The notes under the pieces are model-generated. The model did no database searches, had not been told where the DNA came from, and saw only the letters and a list, made by a program, of their open reading frames with translations. Source: Thermoplasmata archaeon (GTDB lineage: Archaea; Thermoplasmatota; Thermoplasmata; Thermoplasmatales; Thermoplasmataceae). From it: a stretch of 40,693 nucleotides of DNA. The stretch's first letter is position 1. Each line of letters opens with the position of its first letter. This document shows positions 33,577-40,693 of the stretch, one piece after another. The DNA is taken from the NCBI GenBank assembly GCA_021797055.1, contig JAKAAI010000008.1, positions 1 to 40,693 on the forward strand, in the 5' to 3' direction. The position numbers and the translations under genes are program-made.

Positions 33577-34863
33577 ATGATAACTCTTGTTTTGGGCCTG
33601 CAGTTTGGTGATGAGGGTAAGGGTAAAATTGTGGACTACCTCAGTGAGTCTAGCGATGCAGTCATAAAGTTCAATGGCGGATCAAATGCTGGTCACACCG
33701 TGGTTACAGACGAGGGTAAATTCAAATTTCATCTTGTTCCATCTGGCGCACTCAGGGCCGGGGAGGTAATCCTTGGCAACGGAATGACCATTGATCCCTT
33801 CCTCCTGGATCAGGAAATGAATAATCTTTCTAAATTTAAGGAGAAGATCAATGTCAAGATCAGCAAGAGTGCACATGTTGTTACGCCCATGCACAGATAT
33901 CTTGATCAGGCTGAAGAGACCGCGAGGGGATCTCTGAGCATAGGCACCACCGCCCAGGGAATAGGCCCAACATATGAGGATAAGTATGCCAGGACTGGCA
34001 TCAGAATTGCGGATCTTTCAAACAGGGGACTTCTCGAAGAAAAGATTGAACTCATTTACCGGATGAAAAGGTCACTGCTTGAAAATTCTGAGTATGCTTC
34101 CGAACAGAACAGGAGAGCAATGGCAGAAAAACTTTATGAGATCGGATTAACGCTGAAACACCTGACCTGTGACACAGAGATATATCTCAACGATCTTGCA
34201 AACAAGGGCAAAAACCTGCTGTTCGAGGGATCGCATGGATCAATGCTTGACGTGGATTTCGGAACCTATCCCTTCGTGACATCTTCGAACACTACCTCTG
34301 GTGCAGTTAGTACCGGATCTGGTCTCAGCCTCAGAAGAGTTGACAGAATTGTGGGTGTTGTGAAATCCTACATGTCCAGGGTTGGATTCGGTCCATTCCC
34401 GACTGAACTCCCAGCTGCAGAAGGGGACCGGTTGAGGACCATTGGTAACGAATATGGTACAACAACTGGAAGACCCAGGAGAGTGGGCTGGCTTGATCTC
34501 GTACTATTGAAATATACTATCATGATAAACGATGTTGATTCTATCGCACTGACCAGAGTTGATACGCTTGGCAAACTTGAGAGGATTAAGATCGGGTATG
34601 AATATGTCCTCGACGGGAAGACTCTGGATTCACTTCCGAAATCCAACGAAGATCTTGCAAGAGTATCGGTCAAATACAGAGATTTCAAATCCTGGGGAGA
34701 CCTTGGAGATGACAGGATCAGGGGGATTATTGGCAAGGGTTTTGATTATCTGCCTGTAGAACTTAGGGAGTACATTGATTTCATCGAACAGAAGCTGGGT
34801 AAAGATGTGGGTATAATTTCACTGGGTGAGAAGCGCAGCATGACCCTTTTCAGAAATCAGTGA
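33577..34863 (+). CDS. purA: Adenylosuccinate synthetase
   Basis: A 428-residue enzyme joining IMP and aspartate with GTP in AMP synthesis. LGLQFGDEGKGK at the N-terminus is the GTP/IMP loop, with GGSNAGHTV next and TTAQGIGPTYEDKYAR as the IMP-binding loop. The C-terminal third contains TTTGRPRRVGWLD. The length is that of the long (bacterial-type) PurA, not the shorter archaeal form of about 340 residues. ATG 33577 gives the typical N-terminus; the in-frame GTG 33544, eleven residues earlier, follows a G-run and is less likely. No linked purine gene is present. Confidence 0.95.
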   Translation: MITLVLGLQFGDEGKGKIVDYLSESSDAVIKFNGGSNAGHTVVTDEGKFKFHLVPSGALRAGEVILGNGMTIDPFLLDQEMNNLSKFKEKINVKISKSAHVVTPMHRYLDQAEETARGSLSIGTTAQGIGPTYEDKYARTGIRIADLSNRGLLEEKIELIYRMKRSLLENSEYASEQNRRAMAEKLYEIGLTLKHLTCDTEIYLNDLANKGKNLLFEGSHGSMLDVDFGTYPFVTSSNTTSGAVSTGSGLSLRRVDRIVGVVKSYMSRVGFGPFPTELPAAEGDRLRTIGNEYGTTTGRPRRVGWLDLVLLKYTIMINDVDSIALTRVDTLGKLERIKIGYEYVLDGKTLDSLPKSNEDLARVSVKYRDFKSWGDLGDDRIRGIIGKGFDYLPVELREYIDFIEQKLGKDVGIISLGEKRSMTLFRNQ

Positions 34864-34919
34864 GGATAGCCGGATCGTGTAACTGTTAATACCCCAGTTA
34901 CTATTTCATGATGATCTAA

Positions 34920-36578
34920 ATGACATCAAGAATCATAAAGGCACCAACGGGTAGCAAGCTGAACACTAAGGGGTGGGGGCAGGAGGCTGCTCTGAGGCTG
35001 CTGATGAACAATCTCGATCACGAGGTTGCCAAGGACCCTGATAACCTCATTGTATACGGTGGTAAGGGAAAGGCTGCTAGAAACTGGGAGGCTTTCGACA
35101 AGATAGTGGAGAGTCTAAAAATTCTTGAGAACGACGAGACTCTGCTGGTTCAATCCGGAAAACCTGTCGGGATCTTCAAAACCACGCCCGAAGTACCAAG
35201 AGTGATCATTTCAAATGCACAGATTGTACCAAGATGGGCCACTGATGAGGTCTTCTGGGATTTGGAAGCCAGAGGCATGACAATGTTTGGGCAGATGACT
35301 GCAGGGAGCTGGATATATATAGGCACGCAGGGAGTTATTCAGGGTACCTACGAAACACTGTGGGCACTGGCCCGAAAGGAATTCGGTTCTGAGGATCTTA
35401 AGGGAAAGTGGTTTTTGTCGTCGGGGCTTGGAGAAATGGGAGGAGCCCAACCTCTTGCCGCCACCATGAACGGTGCGGTTGCAATAATAGTTGAGGTAGA
35501 CAGGACAAAGATAGACCGTAGGATGAGGGATGCCTACCTTGATACGATGACAGAATCTCTGGATGAGGCCCTGAGGATGAAGGACGAGGCAATAAAGGAA
35601 GAGAAATCCGTGTCAATCGGTCTGCTTGGAAATGCGGCCACCATATATGCAGAGTTAGCCGCGAGAAAAATAGTCCCTGATGTTGTGAGTGATCAGACTG
35701 CTGCGCACGACCTTAACATAGGGTACATCCCTGAGGGGTACTCGCTTACTGAGGCAGAAAATCTAAGGAAAAATGACAAAGAGAGGTATATATCAGAAGT
35801 GTATAAGTCGATAGTCAAGGAAGCGAAGGCAATAATATGGTTCAAGAACAACGGAAGCAAGGTTTTCGATTACGGCAATGATTTCAGAACAAGGGCAAAG
35901 GAGGGTGGACTTAAAAATGCATTCGACATCCCGGGCTACGTTCCGCACTACATAAGGGATCTTTTCTCAATCGGTTCCGGACCATTCAGGTGGGTTGCTC
36001 TCTCAGGAAGAAAGGAGGATATTTATGCAATTGACGATGCAATACTGAGTGATTTCTCCAACGATCAGCATCTTGTGAAATGGATAAAACTTGCGCGGGA
36101 GAGGATTCATTTTCAGGGTCTGCCTGCAAGAATATGCTATGCTGAATATGGCATGAGGGAGAAACTGGGAGTTATGATAAACGACATGGTAAGGGATGGA
36201 AAAATATCGGCGCCCGTGGCAATAGGAAGAGATCACCATGATACCGGATCCGTTGCTTCTCCATACAGGGAAACTGAGGCAATGAAAGATGGGAGCGATG
36301 CAATTGCAGACTGGCCTGTTCTTAATTTTGCACTGAATGCGATCTCGGGGGCAACATGGGTTTCATTCCATCATGGCGGCGGGACTGGTATCGGCAACGC
36401 AATACATGGGGGGTTCGTCATTGTTGCGGACGGGACAAAAGATGCTGAGAACCGCATAAGAAGGGTCCTGAATGCAGATCCTGGACTTGGCGTAATCAGA
36501 CACGCCGATGCTGGGTATGAGAAATCCATCAGGCTCATCAAAAACGGTGTGAATTTCAGGTCTCCATATATAAAATGA
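34920..36578 (+). CDS. hutU: Urocanate hydratase (urocanase)
   Basis: A 552-residue NAD-dependent enzyme converting urocanate to 4-imidazolone-5-propionate in histidine degradation. The family pattern is clear: [11 protein letters not shown] at 46-56, [13 protein letters not shown] at 76-88, [22 protein letters not shown] at 126-147, and [12 protein letters not shown] at 400-411 with the active-site Cys406. Length matches urocanases of 550-560 residues. hutH, hutI and hutG are not in the window. Its stop overlaps the cbiZ start by four bases (ATGA), so it heads an operon with corrinoid salvage genes, an unusual partner. Confidence 0.95.
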   Translation: MTSRIIKAPTGSKLNTKGWGQEAALRLLMNNLDHEVAKDPDNLIVYGGKGKAARNWEAFDKIVESLKILENDETLLVQSGKPVGIFKTTPEVPRVIISNAQIVPRWATDEVFWDLEARGMTMFGQMTAGSWIYIGTQGVIQGTYETLWALARKEFGSEDLKGKWFLSSGLGEMGGAQPLAATMNGAVAIIVEVDRTKIDRRMRDAYLDTMTESLDEALRMKDEAIKEEKSVSIGLLGNAATIYAELAARKIVPDVVSDQTAAHDLNIGYIPEGYSLTEAENLRKNDKERYISEVYKSIVKEAKAIIWFKNNGSKVFDYGNDFRTRAKEGGLKNAFDIPGYVPHYIRDLFSIGSGPFRWVALSGRKEDIYAIDDAILSDFSNDQHLVKWIKLARERIHFQGLPARICYAEYGMREKLGVMINDMVRDGKISAPVAIGRDHHDTGSVASPYRETEAMKDGSDAIADWPVLNFALNAISGATWVSFHHGGGTGIGNAIHGGFVIVADGTKDAENRIRRVLNADPGLGVIRHADAGYEKSIRLIKNGVNFRSPYIK

Positions 36579-37231
36579 AAAAAAGTAAATTCAGTCTTGT
36601 TGAAAGAACTGAATTCTATATGATCCATTTTCAGGAACCTGCGAGGATGTTCAGCTCCGCTCCTTTTAAAGGCGGAACCGGAACATGTTCAACCTTCATT
36701 AACAGGCATGTCGATATTGACTACAATCATGATGTTGAATCAGAGTGCACTAGGTTTCTCCACGAATATATGATTGAAGAAAACGACACTACCATCACAC
36801 TGACTGCTGCAGATGTGTCAAAGAGGAAGGTCTTTTTCAATGAGGATAATACCATATTTATCATTGCGACTGCCGGTTTGAATAATGCCCTGTCCGTTGG
36901 CAGCATTGGATATCATTCTGCAGGGACCATTAATATTGCAGTTGTTGCAGACATTCCACTTTCTGATTCTGCTGCGATCAATCTGATTCAGAGTTCTGTG
37001 GAAGCAAAATCCCAAGCCATGAATGATGCGGGTGTGAGAGACATGACCACCGGAGATCCATCTCCCGGCACTTCAACAGACAGTATTTCTCTTTTTATAA
37101 CAGACCATGGAAAGAGTGAGAAATTCGCCGGGAGGATAACCCCGCATGGAAGAATCATTTCAATGGAAATTTATCGCATGGTCATGTCATTTGCGAAGGA
37201 GGAATTGGAGAATGGAAAACACCATCGATGA
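36575..37231 (+). CDS. cbiZ: Adenosylcobinamide amidohydrolase
   Basis: A 218-residue CbiZ-like enzyme that cleaves the aminopropanol side chain of adenosylcobinamide to adenosylcobyric acid, allowing salvage of corrinoids made by others. Family features are [15 protein letters not shown] near 108-121, [14 protein letters not shown] and the C-terminal [12 protein letters not shown]. The start overlaps the hutU stop (ATGA), and its end overlaps the cobY start. With cobY, cbiB and cobQ it forms a late cobalamin assembly and salvage locus. Confidence 0.85.
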   Translation: MKKSKFSLVERTEFYMIHFQEPARMFSSAPFKGGTGTCSTFINRHVDIDYNHDVESECTRFLHEYMIEENDTTITLTAADVSKRKVFFNEDNTIFIIATAGLNNALSVGSIGYHSAGTINIAVVADIPLSDSAAINLIQSSVEAKSQAMNDAGVRDMTTGDPSPGTSTDSISLFITDHGKSEKFAGRITPHGRIISMEIYRMVMSFAKEELENGKHHR

Positions 37232-37754
37232 GCCCAAAACCTGTGTAATAATGTGCGGAGGTAGAGGAAGCAGGATTAATAATCCTGAAAAGTACCTGCT
37301 TCGGTTGGGGAATGAAACGATCATCGGCAGGATAATCAGGATGGTTTCTTCCCTTGGTCTCGGTGTGCATCTCTGTACGAGAGACGGATCTTCAATTCCC
37401 GGAATTTATCGAGGAACAGAGTTAAGAATAATTAAATCCTCGGGAAACGGGTATGTTTCTGACATGAATGAATGCCTGAACACTGTTTCTGTTCTGCCAA
37501 TCCTACTTATCCCCGGAGACATAGTCCTAGGATCTGCAGAAACATTATCCTTCTTTATGAAACAATCCTCGATGATAACCAGGGACCTTGTGAATCTAGT
37601 CTGTAATGGTGAGATTACTGGCATAACCATTTTTAAGAAACCGCCTTCTTTGGAGCCCCTTAGTTACTCCTCAGTTGTGACAGATGATGATATCATAAAT
37701 GTCAATTCCACTGCGGATTATGACAGGGCAAAAAAGTTGCTTGGATATGCCTGA
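37212..37754 (+). CDS. cobY: Adenosylcobinamide-phosphate guanylyltransferase, archaeal CobY type
   Basis: A 180-residue nucleotidyltransferase giving adenosyl-GDP-cobinamide. The NTP loop, VIMCGGRGSRINNPEKYLLRLG, is at 12-33; the CobY group uses G-G-x-G-S/T-R with E-K. The rest of the protein, with LLIPGDIVLGS, follows the short archaeal CobY form, not the bacterial CobU/CobP kinase-transferase. The ATG at 37212 is inside the end of cbiZ, a 20-base overlap. It is the archaeal substitute for CobU in this pathway. Confidence 0.85.
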   Translation: MENTIDEPKTCVIMCGGRGSRINNPEKYLLRLGNETIIGRIIRMVSSLGLGVHLCTRDGSSIPGIYRGTELRIIKSSGNGYVSDMNECLNTVSVLPILLIPGDIVLGSAETLSFFMKQSSMITRDLVNLVCNGEITGITIFKKPPSLEPLSYSSVVTDDDIINVNSTADYDRAKKLLGYA

Positions 37755-38119
37755 TCACATTATCTTCTCCTTTTGTCTCAAATGCTGGGATAAGTGATAC
37801 TGCACCGGGTCATATCCAGAAGAACTTATGTCCAGGATAGAAGATGACGATATTCTCAAACCTCCTCCTTCAAGAGTGATCTGTACAAATTTTGGGTAAG
37901 ATAGACAATTGTATGAGGGAATATTACAGAATGAGCCGATGTTCTCTCCTGCCATTTGAGGAACCGGCAGCAGCTAACGTTCAGGTAAAAGATGGACATC
38001 ATTCATTGTGTCAGGTTGGTGGATCCATTTCTCGAACAAATGAATTGTGATGATTTTATCGCGCGTGGTTCATGGAATTCGCTTCGTTATAGAATAACTC
38101 CAAATACTCTGCCTACGGG
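37755..38119. other. Gap between convergent cobY and cbiB
   Basis: The 365-base gap contains only short frames, for example a 66-codon frame on each strand (37755-37955 minus, 37992-38192 plus), without ribosome binding sites or recognisable domains. No cobS or riboswitch is apparent. The shared 3' ends of convergent operons probably lie here. Confidence 0.45.
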
Positions 38120-39067
38120 TCACAAAATTGCGGAAATTAGTATTATTGGCGTGATCACAAATAGGGTGACAAATATGATCGACGCAAGGTAGAATATCTT
38201 CATGGCTTTTCTCACATCCTCTATTTCCGGTGGCTTTCCGTTTTCGTTAAGAACATATGATCCATGCTTTTCCAGCCTTACATTGAGGCCTATGGCTATT
38301 GCTCCCATGGGCCACCCGGCATTTTTGCTCTCTGTCTTTCTGCTCATGGTTCTCAAGGATACGCTTTCCTTTCTGCCGGATACTGCGAAAGAAGCCAGTA
38401 ATATAAGATATCCAGAAAGCCTGGCTGGTATGAAATTTACAATTGTATCAGCAAGGGCTGAGGCTTTGCCGAATTTTATGTTTCTCTCATCCTTGTAACC
38501 CACGGTTGAATCAAGCGTACTCGTCACCCTTGCAAACATAGATCCCGAAACACCAAAATACGGAAAGTAAAACAACGGTGATGCAAAACCATCGACAAAT
38601 CCCTCGGATATGGTTTCAATGGATGCAGAACATACGCTGTGCATGTCGAGATCTCCTGTTTCCCTCCTTACAACTTTTGACAAATGCTTTCTGGCGCTTT
38701 CGATATCGCCTGCACTAAGGGAGTCGATTACAGGAGCGATATGAGAGTCCATGGAGGTGAGTGCGTAGCTTGTCTTAAGAAGGAAACCCGCAATTATAAT
38801 ATACGCCAGAATCAGGAATCCAGAAAGGTATAGCGTCACAATTACAAGAGAGAGAACTATCAGTTCAATAAATGACAGGAGAAGAATTCCGGCCAGAATC
38901 TGGTTCTTCATTTTCCGGAGAGGTTTTTCCACTGCTGATATGATCTTCCCGATCATTACGACCGGATGGATTGAGACTTTTGGTTCCCCAAAAGTGATAT
39001 CAATTAAAAATGACATCCCCAGTACCAGAAGAGAGATGAATATCAGATGCACATTTACCTGAACCAT
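38120..39067 (-). CDS. cbiB: Adenosylcobinamide-phosphate synthase (CbiB/CobD)
   Basis: A 315-residue membrane enzyme that attaches (R)-1-amino-2-propanol O-phosphate to adenosylcobyric acid. The typical N-terminal block, IDITFGEPKVSIHPVVMIGKII, is at 23-44. LDMHSVCSASIETISEGFVDGFASPLFYFPYFG near 134-166 and the C-terminal KNAGWPMGAIAIGLNVRLEK are the family signatures. About five or six membrane spans are visible. The start overlaps the end of cobQ by 13 bases. This is the bacterial CobD naming of the membrane enzyme, not the PLP decarboxylase. Confidence 0.9.
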   Translation of the reverse strand: MVQVNVHLIFISLLVLGMSFLIDITFGEPKVSIHPVVMIGKIISAVEKPLRKMKNQILAGILLLSFIELIVLSLVIVTLYLSGFLILAYIIIAGFLLKTSYALTSMDSHIAPVIDSLSAGDIESARKHLSKVVRRETGDLDMHSVCSASIETISEGFVDGFASPLFYFPYFGVSGSMFARVTSTLDSTVGYKDERNIKFGKASALADTIVNFIPARLSGYLILLASFAVSGRKESVSLRTMSRKTESKNAGWPMGAIAIGLNVRLEKHGSYVLNENGKPPEIEDVRKAMKIFYLASIIFVTLFVITPIILISAIL

Positions 39068-40464
39068 GACACTATTTTCTCCACATCTATGTTCCTTTTG
39101 AAGCTTTCAGAAAGGAGAGAGATGTTATCTTCAAGTATCTCCCCGTAAGATCTGTTGGACCTCTTGCCCGTAAAGAACCTGTAAATATCGCTGTTTTCAA
39201 GTATGCCGTGAATGTTTGTTCCATAGACTTTGTATTTGGAAGATACGGCTCCGTCTTGTCCTTCGTCAGTGATGAAAAGAGGGTCCTCGTCTGAATAAAC
39301 AGACCCGTAGTGAATCTCGTAACCACTGCCCTGAATATTTTTCTCTAGGTGATTCCCGAACCCGGAATATTGGACCTTCCTAACAGTTTTTTCCCGTTTG
39401 TATACCGTCACCGCGTTCAACAGGCCGATTCCTTCCAAGACAGTCCCGTCGGTAAACCTGATCTGTTTGCCCAGCATCTGGTAGCCGCCGCAGATCCCGA
39501 GGATCTTTTTGCCGCTCATCGCTGCTGAGACTAATGATTCAATTAGGCCCGTGGCCTTCAGAAACGTGAGATCCTCCAGCACGTTCTTGGAGCCGGGTAG
39601 TATGATCAGCGTTGCCTCTTCAATCGCTTCCTTGTTTGACCCGACTAGAAATCTTGCACCGTCGCCATAAGCAAATACAGGATCAATGTCACTGTAATTC
39701 TCCATGTACGGGTATTTTATGACCACGATGGACTTGCCTGCGATCTTTTCGTCAGAATAGTCAAGGGAATCCTCCCCGGGAAGTCTGAGTTGATCCATGT
39801 ATGGCATTACACCCAGAACGGTCTTGGAAGTCATCTGCGTCAGTCTCTCTATACCTGTCTTCAGCATACCGGTATCCCCCCGCATCTTGTTTATGATAAG
39901 ACCTGAGACCTTTTCGCTATTTCTCATCAGCTTCACTGTACCGTATAGAGAGGCAAATACTCCTCCACGATCTATATCACCAACAAGTATGGATCTTTTA
40001 GCGTATCTTGTAAGAACGTATGTGTTCGCGATATCGTGATCCATGAGGTTTATTTCTGCGGGTGAACCTGCTCCCTCTGCTATTATCAGGTCAAACTTTT
40101 CCATTAACGCCGAAACGGAACTTTCGACTGCATCGGTTCCATGATCCATAAGGTAGGCCTGGTAATCTGCAACGCTCATTACCCCTCTGGATTTCCCCAG
40201 CAGAATTACCTGTGAAAAGCCTTTTCCTTCTGGTTTGAGGAGTATGGGATTCATTTCTCGCGATGGCTCCTGCCTCGCTGCCGTGGACTGAAGCCACTGA
40301 GCCCTTGCTATCTCTGATCCATCAGCAAGCGAGACCGAATTTAAGGACATGTTCACCGCCTTGAACGGGCTTACCTTATACCCTTCATCGGAAAATATTC
40401 TGCAGAGAGCGGTTGAGATTACTGATTTACCTGCGGAAGAAGCGGTCCCGAGTACCATAAGCAT
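39055..40464 (-). CDS. cobQ: Adenosylcobyric acid synthase (CobQ/CbiP)
   Basis: A 469-residue ATP- and glutamine-dependent enzyme that amidates four side chains of the corrin. The N-terminal P-loop is GTASSAGKSV at 6-15, followed by KAVNMSLNS, the typical family motif. GAGSPAEINL and DIDRGGVFASLYG (about residues 130-180) belong to the DTB-synthetase-like domain. The C-terminal glutaminase has the nucleophile in ILGICGGYQMLG and a His in GTNIHGILE. The length is normal for CobQ. It lies four bases after the PLP gene and overlaps cbiB. Confidence 0.95.
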   Translation of the reverse strand: MLMVLGTASSAGKSVISTALCRIFSDEGYKVSPFKAVNMSLNSVSLADGSEIARAQWLQSTAARQEPSREMNPILLKPEGKGFSQVILLGKSRGVMSVADYQAYLMDHGTDAVESSVSALMEKFDLIIAEGAGSPAEINLMDHDIANTYVLTRYAKRSILVGDIDRGGVFASLYGTVKLMRNSEKVSGLIINKMRGDTGMLKTGIERLTQMTSKTVLGVMPYMDQLRLPGEDSLDYSDEKIAGKSIVVIKYPYMENYSDIDPVFAYGDGARFLVGSNKEAIEEATLIILPGSKNVLEDLTFLKATGLIESLVSAAMSGKKILGICGGYQMLGKQIRFTDGTVLEGIGLLNAVTVYKREKTVRKVQYSGFGNHLEKNIQGSGYEIHYGSVYSDEDPLFITDEGQDGAVSSKYKVYGTNIHGILENSDIYRFFTGKRSNRSYGEILEDNISLLSESFKRNIDVEKIVSWFR

Positions 40465-40468
40465 ATTC

Positions 40469-40693
40469 TTAATGCCCGATCATCCCCTTGATACCATTAA
40501 CAAGTAGATCCGTCTTCTCTCTGGACTTAACTGCGATCCTGACATACTCCTTCCCGAAATCTGGATAGTTCCACAGTGATCGAATGAGCAACCCTGAGGA
40601 CTCAAGAGATTCCAGCAGTTTGTCGGCATTCACATCATCCCTCAACCTGAAAGTGACGTAATTGGCCTGAGGATCACCGACAGGCGTCATCCC
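40469..40693 (-). CDS. C-terminal part of a PLP-dependent aminotransferase/decarboxylase (HisC/CobD-like)
   Basis: The window holds only about 74 C-terminal residues; the N-terminal part continues beyond 40693. The segment reads DPQANYVTFRL, ESLESSGLLIRSLWNYP and KEYVRIAVKSREKTDLLV, the end of a type I aminotransferase of the HisC/CobD branch. Beside cobQ and cbiB the most likely identity is L-threonine-O-3-phosphate decarboxylase (CobD), which makes the aminopropanol phosphate used by CbiB. HisC is the alternative. Confidence 0.55.
   Translation of the reverse strand, partial: GMTPVGDPQANYVTFRLRDDVNADKLLESLESSGLLIRSLWNYPDFGKEYVRIAVKSREKTDLLVNGIKGMIGH

Noticed and set aside
37992..38192. 66-codon plus-strand frame between cobY and cbiB
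   Set aside because: Its 3' part is antisense to cbiB, with no ribosome binding site, promoter or recognisable domain.
1..40693. CRISPR array or tRNA genes
   Set aside because: No regularly spaced direct repeats and no complete cloverleaf were seen by eye; a scan with dedicated tools was not possible.

Overview
The window looks like chromosomal DNA of an archaeon of the Thermoplasmata, most likely a Thermoplasmatales relative. The basis is indirect. Many genes have a TATA-like box about 25-30 bases before a start codon with no ribosome binding site (leaderless transcription). There is an archaeal CobY-type guanylyltransferase, an HTH_10 (Bat-type) regulator, and many glycan and membrane genes. 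No rRNA, tRNA or CRISPR array was found, so the placement is inference.

Layout. (1) 377-3193: a stand-alone HerA/VirD4-like ATPase and a TENA/heme-oxygenase-like diiron protein. (2) 3205-12671, minus strand: a surface-glycan block with a dolichol-phosphate-mannose-synthase-like GT2, a GtrA protein, a degenerate GT2-GtrA fusion, two GT-C-like polytopic proteins with outside domains, a small membrane protein and a DUF2079 protein. (3) 12772-16870, plus strand: gmhA, an SDR epimerase, a heptose-7-phosphate kinase (hddA) and an MOP-type flippase, which suggests synthesis and export of a heptose-containing glycan. (4) 16995-24788, plus strand: a compact membrane operon of a large surface protein, a Gly/Ser-tethered DUF4129-like protein, a membrane protein, a MoxR AAA+ ATPase, a DUF58 protein and a small membrane protein. 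It resembles the bacterial Bat/MoxR module with archaeal surface parts.

(5) 24865-26507: two overlapping small unknown genes and a convergent HTH/zinc-ribbon protein. (6) 26508-26923: a non-coding stretch with a compact three-way-junction fold, inverted repeats and a TnpB-like tail, probably a relic of an IS200/IS605 element. (7) 26924-32018: dienelactone hydrolase, a 34-residue coupled ORF, an esterase, an HTH_10 regulator, MqnD (futalosine menaquinone pathway) and an aldehyde-dehydrogenase-fold protein lacking its catalytic residues. (8) 32025-34863: isocitrate dehydrogenase and adenylosuccinate synthetase. (9) 34920-40693: urocanate hydratase overlapping cbiZ and cobY, facing cbiB, cobQ and a truncated PLP enzyme. 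This is a late cobalamin assembly and salvage locus joined to a histidine-degradation gene.

The two themes most worth following are the glycan block running directly into the MoxR/DUF58 surface module, and the corrinoid cluster behind hutU. Functions rest on motif reading only; no database search was run.
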